Origin: Jacaranda mimosifolia
Taxonomy: Eukaryota; Streptophyta; Magnoliopsida; Lamiales; Bignoniaceae
Direction of reading: 5' to 3'
Assembly (NCBI GenBank): GCA_018894105.1
Contig: CM032119.1
Span: 14,773,246-14,837,245, forward strand
Length of the DNA stretch: 64,000 nucleotides
This document shows, in pieces, positions 1 through 9,439 of this stretch. Both the position numbers and the translations under genes were made by a program. The notes under the pieces are model-generated. The model was not told where the DNA came from. It searched no databases and was given only the letters and a program-made list of their open reading frames with translations. Positions within the stretch are counted from its first letter, which is position 1. The number at the start of each line of letters is the position of its first letter.

Positions 1-2015
1 CTACCTCAAGCCATACAAAGACCTCTTCAAAAGGATTGCTTGATTTTCCTTTTAGGAAACAACGAATCCCTTTGATTGACTCATGTAAATTTGTTCTTCC
101 AACTCACCATACAGAAATGTTGTTTTCACCATACAGAAATGTTATTCTAGCTCCATATCAAACACCCCTATCATGGAAAGTAGCACACAAATGGAAGTAT
201 GTTTTACAACTGGGGAGAACACCTCATAGAAGTCAACTTTCTCTCTTTGAGTAAAGCCCTTTGCAACCAACTGTGCCTTGTAACTCACATCCTCAACCCC
301 GGGAATCCCTTTCTTTTTTTTGTAGATCCATTTGCAATCTGCAATCTTCTGCCCCATAGATACATTAACCAGCTCCCATGTGCTATTCTTGTGCAAAGAC
401 TCCATCTCTTCACTATAACTGCTACCCATTTATCAGAATCTGGGTGAGAAATAGCCTCTTTGTATGTGACTGGATCATCTCCCACAAACTCTTCGGCCGA
501 ACCCAAAACATAAGCAACCATATCTGAACATGCAAACTGCTGTGGTGGTTTAATATGCCTCCTTTTTCTATCGTGAGCCAAATGATAGTTTTGTAGTGAA
601 TTATTTTCTGGCTACTGATTAGGTCATAATGAATTCTCACCAGCTTCATCTACCACCTTTTGTTTTCCCTTAGAAACTTATGGAGTGTTAATTTCGAACT
701 CCACCTTCTCCTTGATGCGCTATTGACTACTTTCACCCTGCTCTATATTTTTCATCATAGCAGACTCATCAAATGTCACATCTCTACTGATAATCACCTT
801 GGAGCCCTTCTCATCATTACACCACAAACAATAACCCTTGACTCCATCTGCATAGCGTAGGAATATGCACTTCCTAGCCCTCGGCTCAAGCTTCCCATCG
901 CGAACATGAGCATAAGTTGGACACCTAAATACTCTCAGATTTGAATAATCAATAAGAGACCCGAACCAAACTTCCATTGGTGTCTTGTAGTCCAAAGCAG
1001 TCGATGGTAACGTATTCACCAAATAACAAGCAGTATTAATTGCTTTTGCCAAAAATCCTTAGACAATCTGGCATTAAAGAGCATGCATATAGCTCTCTCT
1101 GAGATAGTCCTATTTATCCATTTTGCAACTCTATTCTGATGTGGTGTATATACAACTGTATAATGCCTCATAATTCTTTCTTTATCGTAGAATTCCTAAA
1201 ATTTCTTGCTGCAGAACTCTAATCCATTTTCAGTCTTCAAGTGTTTGATCCCCTTTCCTATCTACTTCTTGATCAAAGTCTTCCATTGCTTGAAATTGAC
1301 AAATATCTCATCCTTATGCTTCACCATGTGCACCCATACTCTCTATGAGAAGTCATCAATGAATGTCCGCATGTGTCTGGCACTACCTTTTGAGGGCAGT
1401 TAGAGAAGGCCCCCAAAGATTTGAGTGAATGTAGTCCAAGGTGCCCTTGGTCTTGTGAACTACAGAGTTGAACTTCACCCTGTGCTTTCCAAGAACACAC
1501 TGCTCATAGAAATCCAGCTCTCCAGTCTTCCCTCCACAAAGCAAATCTCATTTGTTTAATTCTAACGTCCCCCTCTCACTCATATGCCCAAACTGCATAT
1601 GCAACAATCTCGTAATATCATTAATCGATGAAGAAACTGCTGTAGCACCAGAAACTATACTGCCATGCAATATGTAAAGGTCATTTCTCTTATCTCCTTT
1701 CATGATTAGCAGTGCACTTTTGAAAACCCGCAGAACTCTATCTCGAGCTCTGTACTTGCAGCCATTCTTATCCAGAGTACCTAGCGAAATTAGATTTTTC
1801 TTCAGATCAGGAACGTGACACATATCTATCGGGGTCCTCATAATATTGTCGTGCATTTTTATACTCACTATGTTAATCCCTATAACTTTGCAAGAAGCAC
1901 CGTTTCCTATGAGTACTTGACCACCATCGTATTTTTCATGAGTGGTAAACCAATCCTCTCGTGGGCACATGTGGTAGGAATAGCCACTATCCAAAATCTA
2001 CTTTGAACTCAAAAA
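1..2015 (-). pseudogene. Ty1-copia pol, 3' portion (protease, integrase, start of RT), decayed
   Basis: Read on the minus strand from 2015 down. A protease/GAG-pre-integrase segment comes first (about 1548-2000), with an ILDSGYSYHMCP start in place of the usual aspartic-protease DSG context and a zinc-finger-like HMQFGHMSERG. A broken integrase core follows (about 1050-1540). An integrase C-terminal piece contains YSNLRVFRCPTYAHVRDGKL (720-1052). The N-terminal RVT_2 part contains CKWIYKKKKG and ARLVAKGFTQ-like residues (about 140-440) and runs off the left edge. Several frameshifts and stops break it, so it cannot encode an active polyprotein. It continues at 5390-6260 after a nested insertion. 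Family assignment to Ty1-copia is firm; the lineage is not determined. Confidence 0.9.
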
Positions 2016-2237
2016 TGTAATGCCCCAAAAAAAATTTCATTTCGTATTTAATTAATTATTTATATTATTTTATTTCATTTTATTAAAAGATATGAAATAC
2101 CATTTTTTTAAGAATAATGATAATTAAAAGTATAAATTATTATAATTCTACTCGAATTAATATTATATTGTTACTAGGAATTAGTAATTGAGACCCTAGG
2201 AACTAACTAAATTATCTCGAGATGATAATAATAATAT

Positions 2238-2264
2238 TGTTGTTGTTGTTGTTGTCGTCTTAGT
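2238..2264. repeat. TTG/TGT trinucleotide microsatellite
   Basis: A short run of TGT repeats with a terminal imperfect GTCGTC lies inside the solo-LTR-like block. It is a simple sequence repeat with no visible function. Confidence 0.8.
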
Positions 2265-2670
2265 ATATATTCCATATATTTTGGGAAATATAAAATTTTT
2301 AACTTTACTTAGGATTAATATTATAGTGTACAAGGAGCGAATTTTTAATAATAAGAAGAAGAATAAGAATTCCATTAGGGTTAAACTACTTCCCTCATAT
2401 ATAGGTATATATATTTTCTAGGAACTAAACCCTAGTCCTAGAAGGAAAACGATAAGATCCCATCTTAAATCAAACACTCCCCTCATATATATATTTTTCA
2501 CAGATCAAAACCCTATTACCCAAAAAAATAGAAAAAATAAAAATAAAAATAAAATAAAAAAATGATCCAGCATTTGTTTGCCAGAGTGTGAATACGATAC
2601 GCCAGCTGCAAAATATACAATTACGGATGTCACACACAAGGAAAATAATTATTAACTGCCTAATCTTGAG

Positions 2671-3590
2671 ATGACGTTGCGTATTAGAAATCTATCATCT
2701 CATATTCATAGAGATGACCTCGAACGTGTTTTTTGGAGGTTTGGATGATGTACCATATAGGTGAAGGACAAGTATGGATTTGTGGTTATGATTACCTTGC
2801 AAGTGCTGAAAAAGTATTAAAGACACTCCGAGGCTTGAGAATTTGTGGAGAGGCTATAACTCTATCATGGTCTAATAGGCAACCTCACGCCTTGCAAAGA
2901 TTTGTTGAGGTGACAAGTCATATGAGCCACCACACATAAATTTCTGTGAAAGAAAAAGCTAATCAAATGTTGGGTTTAAATGAGAGACGAGATCATGAGA
3001 TGGATTTCAAGAAAGCAGAGGGTAAAGTTAGAAAACTAAGTTCTTCTGACTTGGTGGATGAATCAATTAATTACTACCAAAATGATTTGAAAGGTTGTGT
3101 AGGGGAAAGGGATCATACATCTTTGAATGATCTTCATGGGGTAGGAGGTTTTGGAAAGATCCGTTCGGAAGATAATAGGTGGGGGGTAGCAGGTTGTGGA
3201 CCTATCAAATGAAGAAAATATTGAAAACGGAGCGAAGTTTGACCTATAGGAACCTTATCAGTGATAGCTAAAAGGAGTTGGATGAAGATCAACATAGATC
3301 TCATTTCGCGGGTTCACCCTATATTAGGGAATTCCAAGAGAAAACAAGAAGTACCTACAAACGAGAATGTCGAGTGCCCAGATAATTATCTTCAGAATAA
3401 AGAGGAATAGGGAGAGCTGTTGTCAAAAAGATGAGGCCTTTGAGAGAATTGCGGGTTTAATGTCTAATCGTGAGGAGTTGACATTTGGAAGAAATATGAA
3501 TAATCCAGATGAAAATCATGGGAATTATGAGGATTCAGATGAGAATACGGAGTACAATTTGGAGAGGATAAGTGAGGGGGCAAAGTTGAT
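2671..3590 (+). pseudogene. RRM-domain RNA-binding protein fragment (captured host gene)
   Basis: From the ATG at 2671 the frame reads MTLRIRNLSSHIHRDDLERV, a beta1-alpha1 start of an RRM. After a stop and a frameshift the reading continues with a KDKYGFVV RNP1-like motif and then LASAEKVLKTLRGLRICGEA and LSWSNRQP, the end of the RRM. A hydrophilic tail rich in D, E, R and S continues through about 3212 and 3367-3590. Stops and frame changes show it is dead. I cannot name the parent gene; it looks like an SR-type or similar single-RRM nuclear protein. No introns are evident between the RRM and the tail, so it may be processed. It lies inside an LTR and directly abuts the SET fragment. Confidence 0.6.
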
Positions 3591-3629
3591 GGCAATGGCA
3601 AGGAAGATGCATGACATGAGGATGTAAAT

Positions 3630-4040
3630 GTAGAGGAGCAGGATTTTGTATTGGAGGAGATAGTATTATGTTTGGTGCAGACAAATGCTGTAGAGGTTTA
3701 GGACAAGAGTGGCTGTAGTATAGGAATTGCTATTTATGGTGATATATTTTCTTGGATTAATCATAGTTGTTCTCCAAATGCTTGCTATCATTTTTTTGGT
3801 GGGGTCGGAATATAATGAGCACCCACCTTTAAGGATTATTCCAGCTGCAAAAAAGTGGTTGTGGCAATGGATATGGTAATCGTTTGATAATGGAAGATGA
3901 TTTAGAATACCCATTTTTAGAAAGAAATATTTATGGTCTAAGAATTTTCGTTCGAAGTATAAAAGCTGTTAACAATGGAGAAGAGGTGACAATGGCATAC
4001 ACGAACTTGTTGCAGCCTAAAGTGACTCAACAATCGAGTT
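3630..4040 (+). pseudogene. SDG41-like SET-domain fragment (captured host gene)
   Basis: In the + strand, with frame changes, the reading gives VEEQDFVLEEIVLCLVQTNA, then SWINHSCSPNACYHF and later RIFVRSIKAVNNGEEVTMAY followed by TNLLQP. NHSCSPNA is the S-adenosylmethionine and lysine-binding signature of SET domains. The GEEVTMAYT ending is the post-NHSC part of the domain. The mix of residues resembles plant SET DOMAIN GROUP 41 proteins (SMYD-like). Only the C-terminal half of the SET domain is present, with at least two frameshifts and a stop just after EV. It is a decayed fragment carried in an LTR and is not a functional methyltransferase. Confidence 0.7.
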
Positions 4041-4448
4041 GATTGGCACTGAGATAGGATTGACTTCTAGGATCGAACTTGAAAGTGAGTGCCTAAACCT
4101 ATAAATACTATATATTATTATGTTTCAAAACCCAGAAGGATACATACTACTGTACAAATTGCTTGTCACTTGTTTCCTGCTTACACTGCACTATACGTAT
4201 TCCACTGCACACAAAAGAAATATTTTTTCTTGTTTTATTTTTGGACAAAAAGAAATATTTTCTTCATGTTTTATTTCTGGATAAAAGAAAACCTATGCTT
4301 TTATGATTTTTTTTATGCTTCTAGACTAGCAAATTAAACTCGATGATCAATTGATTACTATTACTGTTACTGTCATGTTACCTATTTTGTTCTACACTAT
4401 CCTATACTGTTATTCGTTGCCTTGTTGGCTTATTGTTTTATCTGGTAT

Positions 4449-4715
4449 TAGCGATATGCTAGGGATTTCCCCCTGGGTATCTACAAACTATTTATTGATT
4501 AGATATCCATATGGAGAACTATTTAGTACCTATCCTCGTGGGACATTTGACTATACTGGACACGCTAGGGATTTCTCCCTGGGTGTCAGCAGTACGCTAG
4601 GGATAACCCCCTGAGTGACAGTCGTATGCTAAGGATTTCCCCCTGGGTATGAGCGATACGCTAGGGATTTCCCCCTAGGTATCAGTGATGCGCTAGGGAT
4701 TTCCCCTGGGCATCT
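4449..4715. repeat. 32-bp minisatellite inside the LTR
   Basis: The core GCTAGGGATTTCCCCCTGGG recurs at 4564, 4596, 4628, 4660 and 4692, exactly 32 bp apart. A detached copy lies at 4458. The copies differ by a few substitutions. The array lies in the 3' third of the solo-LTR-like block. Confidence 0.9.
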
Positions 4716-5389
4716 GCACTGTGCCATCCCGCTTTGGTAATACTGACTGACTGTTTGACTGGCTACAACAAATATTGTCTGATCATCATATTTAAGTTGT
4801 TAGTTTAGGAAAATAATTTATTAAACTCTTGACTTATTACTGCCTGACAATTTATAAACTTCTTGACTGTTACTGCTAAACTGTTTTATGAATTCCACTA
4901 ATGTTTTTTCTTCAAATATTTTCACTGTATGAATTCTTGAACATTTTCACTATAGAAATGATTTTAATTTCGGAACTTACATTGCACACACTTGGCACTC
5001 ACTGAGTCTTTTACTCACACTCGTTTTCTTCTTTAACTTCCTTCTGGCAGACCTATATCCTAGCCCTAGTGAGGATGTTGAACCTTCTTCTGACGAAAAT
5101 CGAAATTGAAAGTTTTCTTTTGGAATGAGGACTTTCTAGTAGGTTTAGCTTTATTGCTGTGTTGGCAAATTAGTTCTTCTCCTTTAAAGATTCTTTTCTA
5201 ATTGAGGGAGGAATATTGGGCATTTTTAGTTTCTATGTTGCTAGAATTATTTGGATTATTTTGAATGTTGGAGTCTTTTTTTTTTTTTTTTATTTAAGAT
5301 CATAATTTTAGAGAAGTAATATATTATTATTTGGGATTGAGTTTCACGCCTCGAGACTAGGCCACATGGCATGATTTTTGGGTGTGACA

Positions 5390-6256
5390 AAAAGACTCTC
5401 AGTAACATTGAGAACAAGCCCACCATCAAACTCATCCTGAAAAATTCCTGCAACATCATCCCGTTTTTTATTAGAAGATTCACCTACATCCTTTGCCTTT
5501 CCACATTCTGGACAATTTCATTTCCACTGCCCCTTTCTTCCACACCTAAAACATTTATCATTTGTTCTAGGCTTGGTTCGGGACTTAGATCGGCTTCTAC
5601 TCCTTCCTCTTGCTTTTTGTCACCCCTTCACAACCAATCCTTCCCCACTTTCACTATTATTGCTGCCTTGGACATGTTTTCTCAATTCATTCGAATTTAA
5701 TGAAGCCTTCACATCCTCCATTGAAATCATATCTCTCCCATACATCAAAGTAGTAACCAAGTGCTCAAAAGATTTAGGCAGAGAACATAAAAGAATTAAA
5801 GCTTGATCTTCATCTTCAATTTGCACATCTATATTAGCAAGATCAAAATCATCTTATTAAAATAATTAATGTGCTATGTACTAGATGTACCTTCCTTCAT
5901 CCTCAATGTGTATAACCGTTGTTTCAAGTATAGCCGATTCGTAAGGGATTTCATCATATAGAGACTCTCCAAGTATAACAGCTATTTCAAGTATAACCGC
6001 TGTTGATGTACTTTCTATGGCGACCTCTCTTAGTACGTTATTTGTCAATGATAACATTAGAGTTCCGTAAGCCTTCGCCATAAACTTATCTTTCTCCTCA
6101 TCTGACAGCGTCGCTGGCAAGAAATCTTTACCCTTTAACATTATTTGTAAACCTTGTCAACACAGGAGGGCGTGTATCTTCATCTTCCATAGTCTAAAAT
6201 CATTCTTCCCATCGAATTTCTCTACCTCGTACTTCATGGCTGACATTTGGTCAACC
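5390..6256 (-). pseudogene. Ty1-copia gag, 5' portion of the element at 1-2015
   Basis: Minus-strand pieces give the gag start KYEVEKFDGKNDFRLWKMKI (near 6243), then KDFLPATLSDEEKDKF (about 6130). A UBN2-type segment follows with [20 protein letters not shown] (5620-5826). A degraded cysteine-rich knuckle region ends in CPECGKA-like residues (about 5500-5600). Gag forms the virus-like particle in the cytoplasm. Several frameshifts split it. It joins the protease at 2015 once the 2016-5389 insertion is removed. Confidence 0.88.
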
Positions 6257-6260
6257 CTGA

Positions 6261-6273
6261 CTCTTGATACCAA
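6261..6273 (-). other. Primer binding site of the copia element (initiator tRNA-Met type)
   Basis: On the minus strand this reads TTGGTATCAAGAG, close to the TGGTATCAGAGC complement of initiator tRNA-Met used by plant copia elements. It lies two bases inside the LTR boundary (TGTTAA on the + strand at 6276) and just upstream of gag. Confidence 0.75.
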
Positions 6274-6275
6274 TT

Positions 6276-6960
6276 TGTTAAAACCCAGAAAGGCCAAATA
6301 GTAAAATTGAGAAATAAAAATAAAGTAATTCAATGAAACTGACAACAAGATTTAATGTGGTTCGACGATGTGCCAAATCCACCTGACACAAAAAAGAACT
6401 TTATTGATTCTAAATCAAAGTAACAAGTACAATTTAAGTCCCATAAATCTCACGAGAACACACAACACCCTCGTTCTAAACTTCATTCTGAGATACTATC
6501 TCTAAAGCAGTATAAAATCTATTGTCTAGGGTTCATCTCAAGTTTGTTCTAATCACTCTAGAAAAAATCGGGTTTAAATACCCCAAAGAAAATAACAAAA
6601 CGGCCCGTGGGCCCGCCCGTTGTGTTGGGGCTTGCAAGACTTGTGCCCCGGCACGCAGAACTCCGCCTGGCGGCAAACCTTGCCATACTAGGGTGCAGAA
6701 AACTTGTGCCCTAGCTCAGCATTACAGAATGCAGCAAGCGGAACTTGCGCCAAGGCACGCGGTTTCAAGCGCGGCAACCCTGTGGCAAAAAGTGCCCATC
6801 GCGGGCGTCCCTGCCCAGATTCCACGCCCGGGCATGCCTCTCCTCGTGCTCCGGCATGCGGCATCCTGCCAGTGCGCATCGAGGCGTGCTCCCGTGCCCT
6901 TTTGTCCGCTTCACTTTGTTGCGCACTGTTTCTTCCATTTATCATTATTTGCAGCTTAAA
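6276..6960 (-). mobile_element. 5' LTR of the minus-strand copia element, with a GC-rich section
   Basis: The block starts at TGTTAAAACCC on the + strand, immediately outside the primer site. It contains ATTTAATGTGGTTCGACGATG, a phrase common in plant copia LTRs. From about 6600 to 6905 it turns sharply GC-rich against very AT-rich surroundings. Open frames there are by-products of this composition. The outer end could not be fixed and may lie anywhere from about 6900 to 7100. Confidence 0.6.
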
Positions 6961-7566
6961 TTTCAAAGTATAATCAACAAAAATATTAGTTGACAAAGAT
7001 ATATTTTTTAGATAATGAATCATACACTTATCAATAACATCCAATTCTATCATTGCAAGCAAATGAATCCCTATAACACCAAAATTAACTATGGTGGGAT
7101 CTACTATTATCAAATGAGTGTGTTTGGCTGAAGTGTACGATGGTCTTAGAGCATGTAAGAAAGCTTATCTTTTTTTTTTTAAAGAATATATTTAATATAT
7201 TTTAATAAAAATAAATCATAAAATTTATAAAGATACTGATTAAATTTGAATAAATTTATATGGTGAAATTAAAAGGAATTGTTTAAAATCTTAATAGATA
7301 AACTGAGGTCATCTTACCTTTTCTTCTTAAAGAAGAAGTTTGAAAAAGATTTTAATATGTTATTTTAAATGTTATACATTTATATCTTAAGTCTTTAGCA
7401 ACCACTTGAAAACATTTTCTAATACTTTAGAGATTTTATAAAATTTTGTGGTAGGTCAAGAAAACATTTTCGAAGTCATAATCAAGAGTTCTGATATTGC
7501 CCCATTACCTTAAAAAAATGAAGATTTTTCCAGTGTCATCGTCAATCAAGAATTCTCATACTGCAC
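6961..7566. other. AT-rich stretch without recognisable features
   Basis: No coding region, RNA gene or clear repeat was recognised. It may include the outer end of the copia LTR. Confidence 0.5.
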
Positions 7567-7640
7567 CACTACAAGAAAAGATTCTCTCAGCATCGTATTC
7601 CATCTGAAACTTATTGAGCCCATTAAAGGGAGCATTGACA
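7567..7640 (+). mobile_element. Orphan CACTA-type terminus
   Basis: CACTACAAGAAAAGATTCTC matches the canonical CACTA (En/Spm) left terminus. No matching GTAGTG end or target duplication was found nearby. It is probably a truncated element, or a chance match over about 12 bases. Confidence 0.4.
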
Positions 7641-7654
7641 TAAAGCGTCCGGCC

Positions 7655-7844
7655 TATCTACAAACTTTATAATACATGTTATGAGATATTGAAAGATTTA
7701 TAAAATATTTAATAAAAATTTTAAAAATATTATTTTTAAAATAATAAGATATCTACAAACTTTATAATACATGTTATGAGATATTGAAAGATTTATAAAA
7801 TATTTAATAAAAATTTTAAAAATATTATTTTTAAAATAATAAGA
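7655..7844. repeat. 95-bp tandem duplication
   Basis: Starting from TATCTACAAACTTTATAATA, positions 7655-7749 repeat at 7750-7844 with no visible change. The near identity points to a recent event. Confidence 0.9.
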
Positions 7845-8373
7845 TATTAGAATTTTTTTTATTTTTTTAAAAAATAAATAGATTTTAATTTAGTTTTACT
7901 TTAGCTTTAATAAAGGGCATAAACTTTTCTCATTTGATCAGTAGAATTAGGGATGAGAATAGGTCATGCTTCATTAACAGAATTAGATGTACTAGGTTCA
8001 TCACCTATGCTATCAATGATTTTAGATCTAAGAATTGGATCCTTAATCATTTTTAACAATTCAAAAGCGCTATTATCAGAAATAACATTAATAACACCTT
8101 CATTAAATTGTGCCATAATATGATTGACATTCATATCAGATTCAGAACTACTATTTGCAGAATCAGAATCAGTAGAATTAACAGTTCTTGAAAGATTTAT
8201 AAAATATTTAATAAAAATTTTAAAAATATTATTTTTAAAATAATAAGATATTAGAATTTTTTTTATTTTTTTAAAAAATAAATAGATTTTAATTTAGTTT
8301 TACTTTAGCTTTAATAAAGGGCATAAACTTTTCTCATTTGATCAGTAGAATTAGGGATGAGAATAGGTCATGC
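7784..8373. repeat. Pair of 186-bp direct repeats flanking a 218-bp unique segment
   Basis: The segment 7784-7969 recurs at 8188-8373, same length and same order, apparently identical. Both copies end in AGGGATGAGAATAGGTCATG, the left end of the hAT-like element at 8352. The unique 218 bp (7970-8187) between them is not repeated elsewhere in the window. Confidence 0.9.
7970..8187 (-). other. Coding-like fragment of unknown origin
   Basis: The minus strand stays open for about 72 codons. It reads an acidic and serine-rich start (STDSDSANSSSESDM) and then a helical-looking part (FELLKMIKDPILRSKIIDSI). The composition is far more protein-like than the AT-rich flanks. It has no start codon of its own and is bordered abruptly by the two 186-bp repeats. 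I do not recognise the family. A retroelement or pararetrovirus-like source is possible but unproven. Confidence 0.4.
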
Positions 8374-9014
8374 CACTCGTCAAGGGCATGTGGCTTAGTT
8401 AGGCCTAGTTTATTTAAAAAAAAGGCCATATTAAGGCTTAAAAAATAGCATTTTTTCACTAAATAGGCTAGAATTAGGCTTTTCTGCTATTTTTTTAACT
8501 AAATAGGCTAGACAATAGACTTAGACTCTTTTAAAAGCTTGCGAAGCCTAATAGGTTGGTCCATTTATCCTTCTTCACATAAAGTAATATAATATTAAAT
8601 GGCTAATTGTATTTGATTTCTTTAATTTTTCCTTTATGGAATCCATTATATTGTTTAGTATTACTTTTTATTGAAATGATACTATTTTATACTTAGATTT
8701 GAACTTTTATAATTATGCATTTGTTATTTATCATTTTGGTTATTTCTTATAAAGGTCTATTATAAATTTAAGCATATTAAAAATTTAAATTTATGTGATA
8801 CATAGACTTAATTGAAGGTTTAGTAGAAAAGATACTTTTAGGTAGGCTTTCAGGCCGTGCTAAGGCATCAAAATTTATTAAAAAGGCTAGACTTAATCTT
8901 AAAAAGAAGTCTATCATAGATAATAGACTAGACTTAGGCTCATCATTTGCATAATAGGTCTGGCCTATTTAAGTCAAAATCTAGCCTAACCTAGTCTATT
9001 TCCATGTTTACCTA
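8352..9014. mobile_element. Non-autonomous hAT-like element (0.66 kb)
   Basis: The left end TAGGGATGAGAATAGGTCATG and the right end, read as its complement TAGGTAAACATGGAAATAGAC, form imperfect inverted termini. Subterminal copies of TAGGCTAGA and AGGCCTA-type motifs occur at both sides. This is the style of short hAT derivatives. No 8-bp target duplication is visible and there is no transposase. Confidence 0.45.
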
Positions 9015-9080
9015 TAATGGAGGAAGAAATGAAATAGAGAATCCAGACTGGTGTAGGTGAGCCATTATAAACAAGTTTTT

Positions 9081-9359
9081 CATAATGAGGAGATCAATGG
9101 ATTTGATATAGAAAAGTTAAAGAGTCTGGATTTTCTATTTCATTTCGTATTCCATATTCTATTTTAATTTAATAAATATATGTCAAGTGTATCTAATTTT
9201 TAATTAATTATTTTTATTAAATTTTTTTTATAATGAGGAGATCAGTGGATTAGATACAGAAAAGTTATATAGAATCCTTTATTTTATTTCGTATTTAATT
9301 CTTACTTTAATATAATAAATATATCCAAAGTATTTTTAATTTTTAATTAATTATTTTTG
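9081..9359. repeat. Diverged tandem duplication, about 149-bp offset
   Basis: CATAATGAGGAGATCAATGG at 9081 recurs as TATAATGAGGAGATCAGTGG at about 9230. The following AAAAGTTA, CATTTCGTAT-like and TAATTAATTATTTTT sections are also repeated. The copies differ at many positions, so this is older than the repeats at 7655-8373. Confidence 0.75.
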
Positions 9360-9439
9360 TGAAGAGATACCTTGCAATCCCAATACCAATTATCCAAAAG
9401 TGAAATATGCACTTTTTTGGCAATTGGTTTTTTCATATT

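Larger units (their letters stand above)
2016..5389. mobile_element. Solo-LTR-like insertion (3.37 kb) inside the copia element
   Basis: The block starts TGTAATGCCCC and ends GGGTGTGACA, the TG...CA termini usual for plant Ty3-gypsy LTRs. It is flanked by AAAAA on the left (2011-2015) and AAAAG on the right (5390-5394), a probable 5-bp target duplication. Removing it rejoins the copia minus-strand frame from ...NVTESLF to ...LSSK-ILDSG, which is the normal gag-to-protease order. No gag or pol of its own lies between the ends, so it looks like a solo LTR. It is longer than the related 1.95-kb LTR at 48814-50762 because it also holds about 1.5 kb of host-gene fragments (2671-4040). The orientation was not settled. 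Confidence 0.7.

Noticed and set aside
4458..4715. GGGATTTCCC cores look like kappa-B binding sites
   Set aside because: Plants have no NF-kappa-B; the motif simply belongs to the 32-bp repeat.
6522..7113. Long overlapping open frames on both strands
   Set aside because: They coincide with the GC-rich part of the copia LTR, overlap on both strands and have no family resemblance; stops are rare there because of composition.
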